From Limimaricola variabilis (lineage in GTDB: Bacteria > Pseudomonadota > Alphaproteobacteria > Rhodobacterales > Rhodobacteraceae), in the NCBI RefSeq assembly GCF_014195545.1, contig NZ_JACIBX010000011.1, forward strand, positions 32,676 to 96,675: 64,000 bases of DNA, read 5' to 3'. This document shows positions 45,873 through 56,532 of this stretch, one piece after another. The translations under genes were made by a program, and so were the position numbers. Within the stretch, counting starts at the first letter, position 1, and each line of letters opens with the position of its first letter. The notes under the pieces are model-generated. The model searched no databases and had not been told where the DNA came from. It saw only the letters and a program-made list of their open reading frames with translations.

Positions 45873-46907
45873 ATGACGAGAAACATGCCGCACGCACCCT
45901 TTTCCGAGCCCCCGGCGCCCGGCACCGCGATCGAGGTCGCGCCGGGCGTGCTGTGGATGCAGCTGCCGCTGCCGTGGGCGCTCAACCACGTCAACGCCTA
46001 CGCGCTGGATGATGGCGACGGCTGGACCGTCGTCGATACCGGCCTCGACACCACCCGCATTCGCGCCGTCTGGGAGGAACTGTTGTCGGGGCCGCTGGGC
46101 GGCCGGCCGCTGCGCCGGGTCGTGGTCACCCATCACCATCCCGACCATGTCGGCCTCGCCGGCTGGCTCTGCGCGTCCTCCAGCGCCGAGTTGGTGATGC
46201 CGCGTACCGGCTACCTGCTGTCGCGGATGCTGCGCGCCGAGGAGCAGAGCCTGCCGCCGCGCGAGGTGGTGGCCTTCTGGCGCCGGGCCGGGATGGACCC
46301 CGAGCTGCTGTCGCAACGCCGAACCGAGCGGCCCTTCAACTTCACCGACTGGGTGGCGCCGCTGCCGCTCTCCTATACCCGTATCCGCGAGGGCGACGCG
46401 ATCCGCATGGGGGGGCGCGACTGGACCATCCGCATGGGCGAGGGGCACGCCGCGGAACATGCGACCTTCTGGGAAGAAGGGGGCGATCTGGTGATCGGCG
46501 GCGACCAGCTGCTGCCCGGGATCAGTCCCAATCTGGGCGTGCAGCCGACCGAGCCCGAGAACGATCCCGTCACCGATTGGATCATCTCCTGCGATCGGCT
46601 GGCGGCCTACGCCCGCTCCGATCAGCTGGTCCTGCCGGGCCACAAGAAGCCCTATCGCGGCCTGCCCGAACGCCTCGCGCAGATGGCACAAGGGCATCGC
46701 GAGGCGCTGGATCGGCTGGAGGCCCATCTCGCCGTGCCGCGCCGCGGCGGCGACTGCTTCGCGCCGCTGTTCCGCCGCTCGGTGACGCGCGACAGCTACG
46801 GGCTGGCCTTGGCCGAGGCGCTGGGTCACTTGAACGCGCTGGTCGCGCAAGGCCGGGCCCGGCGCGAGATGGGTGATGACGGGGCGTGGCGCTGGAGGGC
46901 CGCATGA
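45873..46907 (+). CDS. Metallo-beta-lactamase fold hydrolase
   Basis: A 344-residue MBL-fold protein with the metal motif VVTHHHPDHVG near 87-97, an upstream VVDTGLD strand, GEGHAAEHATFW for the third histidine and LVIGGDQLLPG with the bridging aspartate. A C-terminal helical region (RLAQMAQGHREALDRLEAHL) resembles the winged-helix tail of lactonase/thioesterase-like members such as the LACTB2 group. The substrate is unknown. It overlaps the epimerase gene by four bases and follows the acyl-CoA dehydrogenase by 42. Confidence 0.85.
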   Translation: MTRNMPHAPFSEPPAPGTAIEVAPGVLWMQLPLPWALNHVNAYALDDGDGWTVVDTGLDTTRIRAVWEELLSGPLGGRPLRRVVVTHHHPDHVGLAGWLCASSSAELVMPRTGYLLSRMLRAEEQSLPPREVVAFWRRAGMDPELLSQRRTERPFNFTDWVAPLPLSYTRIREGDAIRMGGRDWTIRMGEGHAAEHATFWEEGGDLVIGGDQLLPGISPNLGVQPTEPENDPVTDWIISCDRLAAYARSDQLVLPGHKKPYRGLPERLAQMAQGHREALDRLEAHLAVPRRGGDCFAPLFRRSVTRDSYGLALAEALGHLNALVAQGRARREMGDDGAWRWRAA

Positions 46908-47866
46908 TCGAGGTCTTCGAGGAAAGCTTCCCGCTCGCCCGCGCCTTCACCATCAGCCGCGGCAGCCGGACCGCCGCCCAGGTGCTGAGCGTGCGGATTT
47001 GCCGGGAGGGCCATGCAGGCCGGGGCGAATGTGTGCCCTACGCGCGTTACGGCGAAAGCCTCGCCAGCGTCCGGGCGCAGATCGAGGGCCTGCCGGAAGG
47101 CATTTCGCGGACCGAGCTGCAAGAGGCGCTGCCGCCGGGCGCGGCCCGCAACGCGGTGGATTGCGCGCTGTGGGATCTCGAGGCGAAGTCGGCCGGGGTG
47201 CCGGTCTGGCGGCTCGCCGGGCTGGCGTCGCCCGTGCCGCTGGTCACTGCCTACACGCTGTCGCTCGACAGCGCCGAGGCGATGGAGGCGCGGGCGCGCG
47301 AGGAGGCGCATCGGCCGATCCTGAAGATCAAGCTCGGCACACCCGACGACATGCCGCGGTTGGAAGCTGTGCGGCGCGGCGCGCTGGCATCGACGATCAT
47401 CGTCGACGCCAATGAGGGGTGGAACGCCGCCATCTATGCCGACCTCGCGCCGCATCTGCTGCGCCTCGGCGTGGCCTTGGTCGAGCAGCCGCTCCCGGCG
47501 GGCGAGGACGACGCGCTGTTCGGCCTCGACCGTCCCGTGCCGGTCTGCGCTGACGAGAGCTGCCATGACCGCGCCTCCCTCGCCGGCATGGCGGGCAAGT
47601 ACGACATGGCCAACGTCAAGCTCGACAAGACCGGCGGCCTGACCGAGGCCCTTGCCCTGCGCGCGGCGGCGCGAGCCGCCGGATTTGAGGTGATGGTCGG
47701 CTGCATGGTCGGCTCGTCGCTGGCCATGGCGCCGGCGCATCTGGTCGCTCAGGGGGCCGCGATGGTCGATCTCGACGGGCCGCTGCTGCTGGCGGCCGAC
47801 CGCGATCCGCCGATGCGCTTCGACGCCGCCGGGCTGCACCCGGCCGAGGCGGCGCTCTGGGGCTGA
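46904..47866 (+). CDS. Dipeptide epimerase (L-Ala-D/L-Glu type)
   Basis: A 320-residue enolase-superfamily enzyme. It has an N-terminal capping domain and a barrel with catalytic lysines K141 and K143 (LKIKLG). Metal ligands lie in VDANEGW, LVEQPL and CADESCHD, with a second lysine in KLDKTGG, and the substrate loop VGCMVGSSLAMAPA is typical of L-Ala-D/L-Glu epimerases that act in murein peptide recycling. The ATG at 46904 overlaps the preceding stop (ATGA) and has GGAGG upstream. The neighbouring D-amino-acid aminotransferase supports a role in D-amino-acid or peptide turnover. Confidence 0.88.
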   Translation: MIEVFEESFPLARAFTISRGSRTAAQVLSVRICREGHAGRGECVPYARYGESLASVRAQIEGLPEGISRTELQEALPPGAARNAVDCALWDLEAKSAGVPVWRLAGLASPVPLVTAYTLSLDSAEAMEARAREEAHRPILKIKLGTPDDMPRLEAVRRGALASTIIVDANEGWNAAIYADLAPHLLRLGVALVEQPLPAGEDDALFGLDRPVPVCADESCHDRASLAGMAGKYDMANVKLDKTGGLTEALALRAAARAAGFEVMVGCMVGSSLAMAPAHLVAQGAAMVDLDGPLLLAADRDPPMRFDAAGLHPAEAALWG

Positions 47867-47928
47867 GCCTCTGGCGCAAGGCTTCACCTTGCGGCAGAAG
47901 GGGGAGCGAGAGCCAACAGGAGAGCGCC

Positions 47929-48789
47929 ATGACCCGCACCGTCTATGTCAACGGGGAGTATCTGCCCGAAACCGAGGCCAAGGTCTCGATCTTCGATCGC
48001 GGCTTCCTGATGGCCGACGGCGTCTACGAGGTCACCTCCGTGCTGGGCGGCAAGCTGATCGATTTCGAAGGACATTCGAAACGGCTCGAGCGCTCACTGT
48101 CCGAGCTGCAGATCCGCAAGCCGATGGAGAATGAGGCGCTCTTGGAGATCCACCGCGAACTGGTGGCGCGCAACGGCATCGAGGACGGGCTGATCTACAT
48201 GCAGATCACCCGGGGCGCGCCGGGCGACCGCGATTTCGCCTTCCCGTCCGATGAGACCGAGCCGACCGTCGTGCTGTTCACCCAGTCCAAGCCCGGCCTC
48301 GCCGACAGCCCGGCCGCCAAGACCGGCATCAAGGTGATCTCGATCCCCGACATCCGCTGGGGCCGCCGCGACATCAAGACGGTGCAGCTGCTCTACCCGT
48401 CGATGGGCAAGATGATGGCCAAGGCGGCCGGAGCCGACGATGCGTGGATGGTCGAGGAGGGCGCGGTGACCGAAGGCACCTCGAACAATGCCTATATCGT
48501 CAAGGGCAGCACCATCATCACCCGCCAGCTCGGCAAAGAGATCCTGCATGGCATCACCCGGGCCGCCGTGCTGCGATTCGCCCGCGAGGCACAGATGAAG
48601 GTGGAGGAGCGCGCCTTCACCATCGAGGAGGCGCAGGCCGCCGACGAGGCCTTCGTCACCTCGGCCTCGACCTTCGTGATGCCGGTGGTCGAGATCGACG
48701 GCGCGAGCGTGGGCCAGGGCACGCCCGGCCCGGTCGCGACGCGGCTGCGCGAGATCTATCTCGAGGAAAGCCGCAAGGCCGGGCTCTGA
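47929..48789 (+). CDS. dat: D-amino-acid aminotransferase
   Basis: A 286-residue fold-type IV PLP enzyme that interconverts D-alanine and D-glutamate with their keto acids. Landmarks are VSIFDRGFLMADGVYEV near 20-35, the PLP lysine K150 in RRDIKTVQLL, EEGAVTEGTSNNAYIV with the conserved glutamate, and TSASTFVMPVVEIDG. It resembles D-alanine aminotransferase more than the branched-chain enzyme. It follows the dipeptide epimerase by 62 bases and precedes a DUF1992 gene by 17. Confidence 0.9.
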   Translation: MTRTVYVNGEYLPETEAKVSIFDRGFLMADGVYEVTSVLGGKLIDFEGHSKRLERSLSELQIRKPMENEALLEIHRELVARNGIEDGLIYMQITRGAPGDRDFAFPSDETEPTVVLFTQSKPGLADSPAAKTGIKVISIPDIRWGRRDIKTVQLLYPSMGKMMAKAAGADDAWMVEEGAVTEGTSNNAYIVKGSTIITRQLGKEILHGITRAAVLRFAREAQMKVEERAFTIEEAQAADEAFVTSASTFVMPVVEIDGASVGQGTPGPVATRLREIYLEESRKAGL

Positions 48790-48806
48790 CGCCGGGAGAG
48801 ATCTGC

Positions 48807-49121
48807 ATGGACCATCCGCTGATCGACCTGATCGGGCAGGCCATCGCCAAGGCCGAGCGCGAGGGCGCCTTCGACAACCTGCCGGGCGCGGGCAAGCCGA
48901 TCGCGGATCTTCATGCGCCCGGCGATGCCGTGCTCGACCGCCTGATGCGCGAATCGGGTGCCAAGCCCGAGGCGGTGACGCTGAAGGCGAAGATTGCCGA
49001 GACGAAGGCGCGGCTCGCCGGGCTGAGCGAGGAGACGGCGCGCCGCGAGGAAATGCGCCGTCTCGCCGATCTGGAAACGCGGCTCGCCATCGAGCTGGAG
49101 TCGATGCGCCGCTACGGCTGA
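48807..49121 (+). CDS. DUF1992 (DnaJ-homologue-associated) small protein
   Basis: A 104-residue protein with the diagnostic AIAKAEREGAFDNLPGAGKPI near residues 12-32, followed by a charged helical region (KAKIAETKARLAGL). DUF1992 also occurs in DNAJC28 of eukaryotes, but no J domain is present here. GGGAG lies near the ATG. Function is unknown. It ends five bases before the convergent DUF1244 gene. Confidence 0.85.
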   Translation: MDHPLIDLIGQAIAKAEREGAFDNLPGAGKPIADLHAPGDAVLDRLMRESGAKPEAVTLKAKIAETKARLAGLSEETARREEMRRLADLETRLAIELESMRRYG

Positions 49122-49125
49122 GGGC

Positions 49126-49455
49126 TCAGCCCTCGCTCGCCTCGTGCTTCTGCGCCGCGTCGAATGCGGCGCGGGTCGCCTCCGTGGCCTCGGTCTGGTG
49201 CCGGTCGCGCCACTGGTCGTAGGGCATGCCGTAATAGGCCTCGCGCGCCTCGTCCTTGCTCATCTCGTGGCCTTTCTCGGCCGCCGCTTCCTGCATCCAG
49301 CGCGACAGGCAGTTGCGGCAGAAGCCCGCGAGATTCATCAGGTCGATGTTCTGCACATCCGGGCGCTCCTCCATCAGGTGCTTTTGCAGCCTGCGGAACG
49401 CCGCCGCCTCGATCTCGGTGCGCGTGGTCTCGTCGATCTCGTCCATCCGGCTCAT
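49126..49455 (-). CDS. DUF1244 protein
   Basis: A 109-residue protein whose core is AAFRRLQKHLMEERPDVQNIDLMNLAGFCRNCLSRWM in several parts, with the two cysteines of GFCRNCLSRW at about 45-48, then SKDEAREAYYGMPYDQWR. DUF1244 is a small alpha-helical family common in proteobacteria with no assigned role. The paired cysteines could bind metal. It lies 12 bases downstream of the amidohydrolase gene and is probably co-transcribed. Confidence 0.88.
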   Translation of the reverse strand: MSRMDEIDETTRTEIEAAAFRRLQKHLMEERPDVQNIDLMNLAGFCRNCLSRWMQEAAAEKGHEMSKDEAREAYYGMPYDQWRDRHQTEATEATRAAFDAAQKHEASEG

Positions 49456-49467
49456 CGCCGCTCTCCC

Positions 49468-50211
49468 TTACAGTCCCGTTTCGCGAAGTATGTCGCGCAG
49501 CATCGGCGCCAAGCGCTCGGCCCAGCCGATCTGGCCGTCCACTTCCTCGATCAGGTCGTTGCGCACCTCGATCAGCACGTTGGGACGGCCGTGGCGCAGC
49601 GCGTGGCGGTCGATGGAATCGCCTGGCAGGTGACCCGAATAGGGTTCGTTGTCGCCGACCACGAGCCCCTCCACCTCGCGCAGCCGGGCGATCAGCGGAT
49701 TGGCCAGCCGCGAATCGAGGTGGCTGTGCAGGATCGCCGCGTGCCAGGGCCGGGGGCGGCGGCCGCGAAGCTGCGAGACATAGCTGTGGATCGCCACGAT
49801 CACCGTGTCGTCCTGCCGCGCCGCCAGCTCGCCCAAGGCCGCGTGGTAGGGGCGGTGCAACCGGTCGAGCCGCCTTTCGGTCTCCTCCGGGCCGGCATGG
49901 CGGTTGGCCGGGATGATGGAGCCGTCATAGAGCTTCATCAGCAGGGTGGGGTCGTCCTCGCCGCGGTTGGGATCGATCACCAGCCGCGAGAATTTCGACA
50001 GGATCGCCGGCGCGTCGAGTCGTTCGGCCAGCGCCTCGGCCAGCCCGGCGGCGCCGACGTCCCAGGCGATGTGGCGCGCCATGTCGGATGAAGGCAGGCC
50101 GAGATCGCCGCCATTCACCCAATCGGGCACGTGATTGCTCGCGTGATCGCAGGTCACGAGGAAGCGCGAGCGGCGTTCCGCGCCGGTGATACGGTAGGCT
50201 TCCGAGGTCAT
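49468..50211 (-). CDS. N-formylglutamate amidohydrolase family protein
   Basis: A 247-residue protein of the FGase family, which releases formate from N-formylglutamate at the end of one histidine-degradation route. Visible motifs are FLVTCDHASNHVP near 18, HIAWDVGA, SRLVIDPNRG, AIHSYVSQLRGR, GDNEPYSG and NVLIEVRNDLI, which hold candidate zinc ligands. No other hut genes are adjacent, so the real substrate could be another N-acyl amide. The start MTSEAYRI at 50211 is used. The gap to pyk (169 bases) contains a perfect 10-base palindrome at 50276-50285. Confidence 0.85.
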   Translation of the reverse strand: MTSEAYRITGAERRSRFLVTCDHASNHVPDWVNGGDLGLPSSDMARHIAWDVGAAGLAEALAERLDAPAILSKFSRLVIDPNRGEDDPTLLMKLYDGSIIPANRHAGPEETERRLDRLHRPYHAALGELAARQDDTVIVAIHSYVSQLRGRRPRPWHAAILHSHLDSRLANPLIARLREVEGLVVGDNEPYSGHLPGDSIDRHALRHGRPNVLIEVRNDLIEEVDGQIGWAERLAPMLRDILRETGL

Positions 50212-50380
50212 GAGTTGTGGTGTTCTCCGCTGTCGTTGGCTCAAGTGTCGCACGGGCAGTTGTGAGGAAGCCGGAATTGCGCAATAACGGCGCCGAACCG
50301 GGCCTGGTAGCGGTAACGGACCGCCTATGCCCGACCGAACATCTACCGCGTCCATGGGGCCAGTCGAGAGGATCCACCTG

Positions 50381-51826
<1,446 letters not shown>

Positions 51827-51827
51827 G

Positions 51828-51852
51828 GGCAGGGGGCGCAGGCCCCCTTGCC
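51828..51852 (+). terminator. GC hairpin after pyk
   Basis: GGCA-GGGGG at 51828-51836 pairs with CCCCC-T-TGCC at 51843-51852 around a 6-base loop, right after the stop. There is one bulged T and no T-run. Confidence 0.45.
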
Positions 51853-51955
51853 ATGAGCCCGCGTGCCGCCTATACGGCGCGCTCACCCCGTTCGTCCGGC
51901 CTTCTTGGCATGCCGAGGCGGACGGTCCCACCACCGTTCCGGAAGGGAGATGGAA

Positions 51956-52156
51956 ATGCCCAAGATGAAGACGAAATCGAGCTGCAAAAAGCGGTTCAAG
52001 GTGACGGCCTCGGGCCGGATCAAGGCCGGTCAGGCGGGCAAGCGCCACGGCATGATCAAGCGCTCGAACAAGTTCATCCGTGACGCCCGTGGCACCACGA
52101 TCCTCGCCAAGGCTGATGAGCAGATCATCAAGCCGATGATGCCCTACGCGCGCTAA
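51956..52156 (+). CDS. rpmI: 50S ribosomal protein L35
   Basis: A 66-residue basic ribosomal protein: [20 protein letters not shown] start, then [14 protein letters not shown], typical of L35 in the large subunit. The ATG at 51956 follows AAGGGAG. It is 12 bases ahead of rplT. infC, a common upstream partner, is not here. Confidence 0.97.
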   Translation: MPKMKTKSSCKKRFKVTASGRIKAGQAGKRHGMIKRSNKFIRDARGTTILAKADEQIIKPMMPYAR

Positions 52157-52168
52157 GGAGGTCAGGAC

Positions 52169-52531
52169 ATGAGCCGCACCAAAGGTGGTACCGTTACCCA
52201 TCGCCGTCACAAGAAGATCCTCGACCAGGCGAAAGGCTATTACGATCGCCGCTCGCGCACCTTCAAGGTTGCCAAGCAGGCCGTCGACAAGGCCAACCAG
52301 TACGCGACCCGCGACCGCAAGACCCGCAAGCGCAACTTCCGCGCCCTGTGGATCCAGCGGATCAACGCCGGCGTCCGTGCCCATGACGAGGCGATGACCT
52401 ATTCGCGCTTCATCAACGGCCTGTCGCTCGCGGGCATCGAAGTGGACCGCAAGGTTCTCGCCGATCTCGCGGTGCACGAGCCCGAGGCGTTCGGCGCGAT
52501 CGTCGACAAGGCGCGCGCCGCTCTGGCCTGA
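52169..52531 (+). CDS. rplT: 50S ribosomal protein L20
   Basis: A 120-residue ribosomal protein needed early in large-subunit assembly. It starts [17 protein letters not shown], with the L20 pattern [19 protein letters not shown] and [21 protein letters not shown] perfect TAAGGAGGT Shine-Dalgarno lies just before the ATG and includes the rpmI stop. A long hairpin ends the operon before pheS. Confidence 0.97.
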   Translation: MSRTKGGTVTHRRHKKILDQAKGYYDRRSRTFKVAKQAVDKANQYATRDRKTRKRNFRALWIQRINAGVRAHDEAMTYSRFINGLSLAGIEVDRKVLADLAVHEPEAFGAIVDKARAALA

Positions 52532-52552
52532 GGCCAAGCGACAGAGTGATTC

Positions 52553-52586
52553 GAAGCCGCGCCACCCGAAGGGGTCGCGCGGCTTC
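52553..52586 (+). terminator. Strong terminator after rplT
   Basis: GAAGCCGCGC at 52553-52562 pairs with GCGCGGCTTC at 52577-52586. An inner ACCC/GGGT pair closes on GAAG, and TTGCGTTTC follows. No phenylalanine-rich leader peptide lies before it, so a pheS attenuator is unlikely. Confidence 0.8.
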
Positions 52587-52614
52587 TTGCGTTTCGGGGC
52601 CGGGCTGCTAGTCC
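52587..52614 (+). promoter_or_regulatory. Possible promoter of pheS
   Basis: TTGCGT at 52587-52592 and TAGTCC at 52609-52614 (preceded by TGC) are 16 bases apart, ending 25 bases before the pheS ATG. The -10 region carries CTAG like several other genes here. Confidence 0.35.
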
Positions 52615-52638
52615 GGTCCGGCAGAAAAGGGTGACGAC

Positions 52639-53697
52639 ATGGACGATCTTCGAAACAGGTATCTGGAGCTGATCGCCGAGGCCGGCGACGAGGCGGGCAT
52701 CGAGGATCTGCGCGTCCGCGCGCTGGGCAAGAAGGGCGAGATTTCCGGCCTGATGAAGACGCTGGGCGGCATGTCGCCCGAGGAGCGTCAGGAGAAGGGC
52801 CCCAAGCTCAACGCGCTCAAGAACGAGATCGCCGATGCATTGGCCGCGCGCAAGGCGTCGCTCGCCGATGCCGCGCTCGAGGCGCGGCTCAAGACCGAAT
52901 GGCTCGACGTGACGCTGCCCGCGCGGCCCGCGCGCTCCGGCACGATCCATCCGGTGAGCCAGGTCACCGAGGAGTTGGTGGCGGTCTTTGCCGACATGGG
53001 CTTCGCCGTCGCCGAAGGGCCGCAGATCGAGAGCGACTGGTACAATTTCGACGCGCTCAACATCCCCGGCCATCACCCGGCCCGCGCCGAGATGGACACC
53101 TTCTACACCCACCGCGCCGAGGGCGATCACCGCCCGCCGCACGTGCTGCGCACCCACACCTCGCCGGTCCAGATCCGGTCGATGGAGGCCAATGGCGCGC
53201 CTATCCGCATCATCTGCCCGGGCCGCGTCTATCGCGCCGATTTCGACCAGACCCACACGCCGATGTTCCACCAGATCGAAGGCCTCGCCATCGGCACCGA
53301 CATCACCATGGCGCATCTGAAATGGGTGCTGGAGGAAAGCCTCTCGGCCTTCTTCGGCACCAAGGTGAAGACCCGCTTCCGCGCCTCGCACTTCCCCTTC
53401 ACCGAGCCCTCGGCCGAGGTCGACATCCAGTGCAGCTGGCAGGACGGTACCGTGAAGGTCGGCGAGGGCGACGACTGGCTCGAAGTGCTGGGCTCAGGCA
53501 TGGTGCACCCGAAGGTGCTCAAGAACGCCAAGATCGACCCCGAGAAGTATCAGGGCTTCGCCTTCGGCATGGGCATCGATCGTCTTGCGATGCTGAAATA
53601 CGGCATCCCCGACCTGCGCGCTTTCTTTGAGTCGGACCTGCGCTGGCTGAAGCATTACGGCTTCGCCGCGCTCGACGTGCCGACGTTGCGGGGGTGA
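52639..53697 (+). CDS. pheS: Phenylalanine--tRNA ligase subunit alpha
   Basis: A 352-residue class II aminoacyl-tRNA synthetase subunit that activates phenylalanine and charges tRNA-Phe as an alpha2beta2 complex with PheT. It has an N-terminal coiled coil, then motif 2 region ([32 protein letters not shown]) and motif 3 ([22 protein letters not shown]). The length is normal. A small secreted-protein gene separates it from pheT. Confidence 0.97.
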   Translation: MDDLRNRYLELIAEAGDEAGIEDLRVRALGKKGEISGLMKTLGGMSPEERQEKGPKLNALKNEIADALAARKASLADAALEARLKTEWLDVTLPARPARSGTIHPVSQVTEELVAVFADMGFAVAEGPQIESDWYNFDALNIPGHHPARAEMDTFYTHRAEGDHRPPHVLRTHTSPVQIRSMEANGAPIRIICPGRVYRADFDQTHTPMFHQIEGLAIGTDITMAHLKWVLEESLSAFFGTKVKTRFRASHFPFTEPSAEVDIQCSWQDGTVKVGEGDDWLEVLGSGMVHPKVLKNAKIDPEKYQGFAFGMGIDRLAMLKYGIPDLRAFFESDLRWLKHYGFAALDVPTLRG

Positions 53698-53702
53698 GCC
53701 TC

Positions 53703-54104
53703 ATGCGCATCCCCTTCCATGCGGCACTGGCCATCGCGGTGGCCGGACCGGTCGCGGCCGACGAGATGTGGATCTCCGACCTCGGCGCGCTTGCCTACGA
53801 GGCCGACGAGGGCGACACCGCCATCCTGTCCATTCCGACCGAGGATGCGGGGCAGGGCCGTCTCTACATCCCCGGCCTCGCCGGCAACTGGCAGCAGCGC
53901 GGCGTCCACGAGGCCTACTGGATCGCCGAAGGCGAGGGCTTCTGCGGCGCGACGCTGACGGGGCCCGACGGGTTCGGCTCCACCATGTGGGGCAATGCCG
54001 TGGTGGCTTTCGACAAGCCGGAATTTCCGACCGGCTTCACCGTGACGCTCGGCGATTGCATGAGCACACCGTTCCGCGCGCTGCGCGCTGATCTCGACCA
54101 GTAA
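53703..54104 (+). CDS. Small exported protein of unknown function between pheS and pheT
   Basis: A 133-residue protein with a signal peptide (MRIPFHAALAIAVAGPVAA, cleavage after AA) and a mature domain of about 115 residues: EMWISDLGALAYEADEGDTA, YIPGLAGNW, AYWIAEGEGFCGATLTGPDG, GFTVTLGDCMS. The two cysteines in the mature part could form a disulfide in the periplasm. A GTG at 53694 overlapping the pheS stop is an alternative start. No family is recognised. Its presence inside a tRNA synthetase operon looks incidental or lineage-specific. Confidence 0.75.
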   Translation: MRIPFHAALAIAVAGPVAADEMWISDLGALAYEADEGDTAILSIPTEDAGQGRLYIPGLAGNWQQRGVHEAYWIAEGEGFCGATLTGPDGFGSTMWGNAVVAFDKPEFPTGFTVTLGDCMSTPFRALRADLDQ

Positions 54105-54116
54105 AGGGCAACCGAC

Positions 54117-56510
54117 ATGAAATTCACCCTCTCCTGGCTCAAGGACCATCTCGACACCACCGCCAGCGTCGACGAGATCGCCGAGGCGCTGACCGATCTC
54201 GGGCTCGAGGTCGAAGGCATCGAGAACCCCGCCGCGGCCCTCGAGAACTTCGTCATCGGCAAGGTCGTCGCCGCCGAGAAGCACCCCGACGCCGACAAGC
54301 TGCAGGTCTGCCGGGTCGAACTGCCGGGCGGCGAGGACCAGATCATCTGCGGCGCGCCCAATGCGCGGCAGGGCATCACCGTGGTCGTCGCCCGCCCCGG
54401 CACCTACGTACCCGGCCCCGACTTCACCATCGGCGTCGGCAAGATCCGCGGCGTCGAGAGCCACGGCATGATGTGCTCGGAGCGCGAGCTGGGTCTGGGC
54501 GACGCGCATGAGGGCATCATCGAGCTGCCCTCGGGCGAAGTCGGTCAGAGCTTTGCCGACTGGCTGGCCGAGAACGATCCCGCCAAGGTCGACCCCGTCA
54601 TCGAGATCGCGATCACGCCCAACCGCGGTGACGCGCTCGGTATCCGCGGCATCGCGCGCGACCTCTCGGCGCGCGGCGTCGGCACGCTGAAGCCGCTCGA
54701 AGTGAACTCGGTGCAGGGCAGCTACGACTGCCCGATCGGCGTCGAGATCGCGCCCGACACGCGCGACGGCTGCCCGATCTTCGCGGGCCGTCTCATCCGC
54801 GGCGTGAAGAACGGGCCCTCGCCCGACTGGCTTCAGGACCGGCTGCGTGCCATCGGCCTGCGCCCGATCAGCTTCCTCGTCGACGTGACCAACTATATCA
54901 CCTACGACCTGAACCGGCCGCTGCACGTCTTCGACGCCGACAAGGTGGCCGGCAATCTGCGGGTGCACCGCGCCGAGGGCGGCGAGAGCTTCGCCGCGCT
55001 CGACGAGAAGTCCTACACCCTCGATCAGGGCATGATCGTGATTTCCGACGACAATGGCGTCGAGAGCCTCGCGGGGATCATGGGCGGCGTCGACACCAGC
55101 GTGACCGAGGAGACCACCAACGTCTTTGTCGAAAGCGCGCTGTGGAACCCGGTGCAGATCGCGCTGACCGGCCGCGCGCTTCGGATCCACTCGGATGCGC
55201 GCCAGCGCTTCGAGCGCGGCATCGATACCGATTTCGTCACCACCGGCCTGCAGATCGCTGTGCGGATGATCGTCGACCATGCCGGCGGCGAGGCGTCGAA
55301 ATCGGTGATCGCGGGGGCGACGCCGGACAATAGCCGCGCCTACCGCTTCGACCCGAAGGCGGTGACGCGGATCGTCGGCATGGAGATCCCCGTCAAGGAG
55401 CAGCGCCAGACGCTCGACCGTCTGGGCTTCCGGCTCGATGGCGAGACGGCGCATGTCCCGGCCTGGCGCTCGGACATCCAGGGCGAGGCCGACCTCGTCG
55501 AGGAAGTGGCGCGCGTCGCCTCGCTGTCCAAGCTCCAAGGCGTGCCGTTGCCGCGCCCCGAAGGCGTGGCGCAGCCCGTGCTGACGCCGATGCAGGCGCG
55601 TCTTTCCAAGGCGCGGCGCACCACCGCGAGCCTCGGCTACGACGAATGCGTCACCTACAGCTTCATCGACGCGCAGGCCGCGTCGCTGTTCGGCGGCGGC
55701 TCGGATGCGACCCGGCTCGAGAACCCGATCTCCTCGGAGATGAGCCACATGCGCCCCGACCTGCTGCCGGGCCTGCTGCGCGCCGCCGCGCGCAATCAGG
55801 CGCGCGGGCAGGCGGATCTCGCGCTGTTCGAGGCGGGGCACGTGTTCTGGGGCGGTGAGCCGGGCGAGCAGCGGCTCTGCGTCGCAGGCCTGCTGACCGG
55901 CCGGACCGGCCCGAAGGACGTGCATGGCGCCGCGCGGCCCGTCGATCTCTACGACGCCAAGGCCGATGCCGAGGCCGTCCTCGCCTCCATGGGCGCGCCC
56001 GCCAAGGTGCAGATCCTGCGCGGCGGTGAGGGCTGGTGGCATCCGGGCCGTCATGGCCGGATCTGCCTCGGCCCCAAGAAGGTGCTGGGCGTCTTCGGTG
56101 AACTGCACCCCCGCGTGCTCGCGGAACTCGACGTGAAAGGTCCGGCAGTGGCCTTCGTGCTCTGGCCGGAGGAGGTGCCACTGCCGCGCCAGAACGGCGC
56201 CGCGCGTCCGGCCTTCACGCCGCCCGCGCTGCAGCCGGTCGAACGCGACTTCGCCTTCGTGGTAGATGCGAAGGTCGAGGCGCTCACCCTGGTCAACGCG
56301 GCCGCTGGCGCGGACAAGGCGCTGATCTCCAATGTGCGGGTCTTCGACCAGTTCCAGGGCGGCTCGCTCGGTGAGGGGCGCAAGTCGGTGGCGATCACGG
56401 TGCGGCTGCAGCCGACCGAGAAGACGCTCACCGAGAAGGAGATCGAGGCCGTGGGCGCCAAGATCGTCGAGAAGGTGACCAAGGCCACCGGCGGCGAACT
56501 GCGCGGCTGA
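54117..56510 (+). CDS. pheT: Phenylalanine--tRNA ligase subunit beta
   Basis: A 797-residue beta subunit. In order: an N-terminal tRNA-binding OB domain (EKHPDADKLQVCRVELPGG near 58-76), the B3/B4 editing domain (GIRGIARDLSARGVG), the B5 domain (EIPVKEQRQTLDRLGF), the catalytic-like core (LENPISSEMSHMRPDLLPGLL) and a C-terminal anticodon-binding domain (PPALQPVERDFAFVVD, LTEKEIEAVGAKIVEKV). The full length is present. Confidence 0.97.
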   Translation: MKFTLSWLKDHLDTTASVDEIAEALTDLGLEVEGIENPAAALENFVIGKVVAAEKHPDADKLQVCRVELPGGEDQIICGAPNARQGITVVVARPGTYVPGPDFTIGVGKIRGVESHGMMCSERELGLGDAHEGIIELPSGEVGQSFADWLAENDPAKVDPVIEIAITPNRGDALGIRGIARDLSARGVGTLKPLEVNSVQGSYDCPIGVEIAPDTRDGCPIFAGRLIRGVKNGPSPDWLQDRLRAIGLRPISFLVDVTNYITYDLNRPLHVFDADKVAGNLRVHRAEGGESFAALDEKSYTLDQGMIVISDDNGVESLAGIMGGVDTSVTEETTNVFVESALWNPVQIALTGRALRIHSDARQRFERGIDTDFVTTGLQIAVRMIVDHAGGEASKSVIAGATPDNSRAYRFDPKAVTRIVGMEIPVKEQRQTLDRLGFRLDGETAHVPAWRSDIQGEADLVEEVARVASLSKLQGVPLPRPEGVAQPVLTPMQARLSKARRTTASLGYDECVTYSFIDAQAASLFGGGSDATRLENPISSEMSHMRPDLLPGLLRAAARNQARGQADLALFEAGHVFWGGEPGEQRLCVAGLLTGRTGPKDVHGAARPVDLYDAKADAEAVLASMGAPAKVQILRGGEGWWHPGRHGRICLGPKKVLGVFGELHPRVLAELDVKGPAVAFVLWPEEVPLPRQNGAARPAFTPPALQPVERDFAFVVDAKVEALTLVNAAAGADKALISNVRVFDQFQGGSLGEGRKSVAITVRLQPTEKTLTEKEIEAVGAKIVEKVTKATGGELRG

Positions 56511-56532
56511 GGCCACGCCCATCGGAACGGGG

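Noticed and set aside
50276..50285. Perfect palindrome ATTGCGCAAT upstream of pyk
   Set aside because: A 10-base palindrome is not rare by chance in 64 kb, and it does not match a regulator site I can name.
52532..52638. Hairpin before pheS considered as a phenylalanine attenuator
   Set aside because: It starts about 20 bases after the rplT stop, and no Phe-rich leader peptide is present, so it is better read as the rplT terminator.
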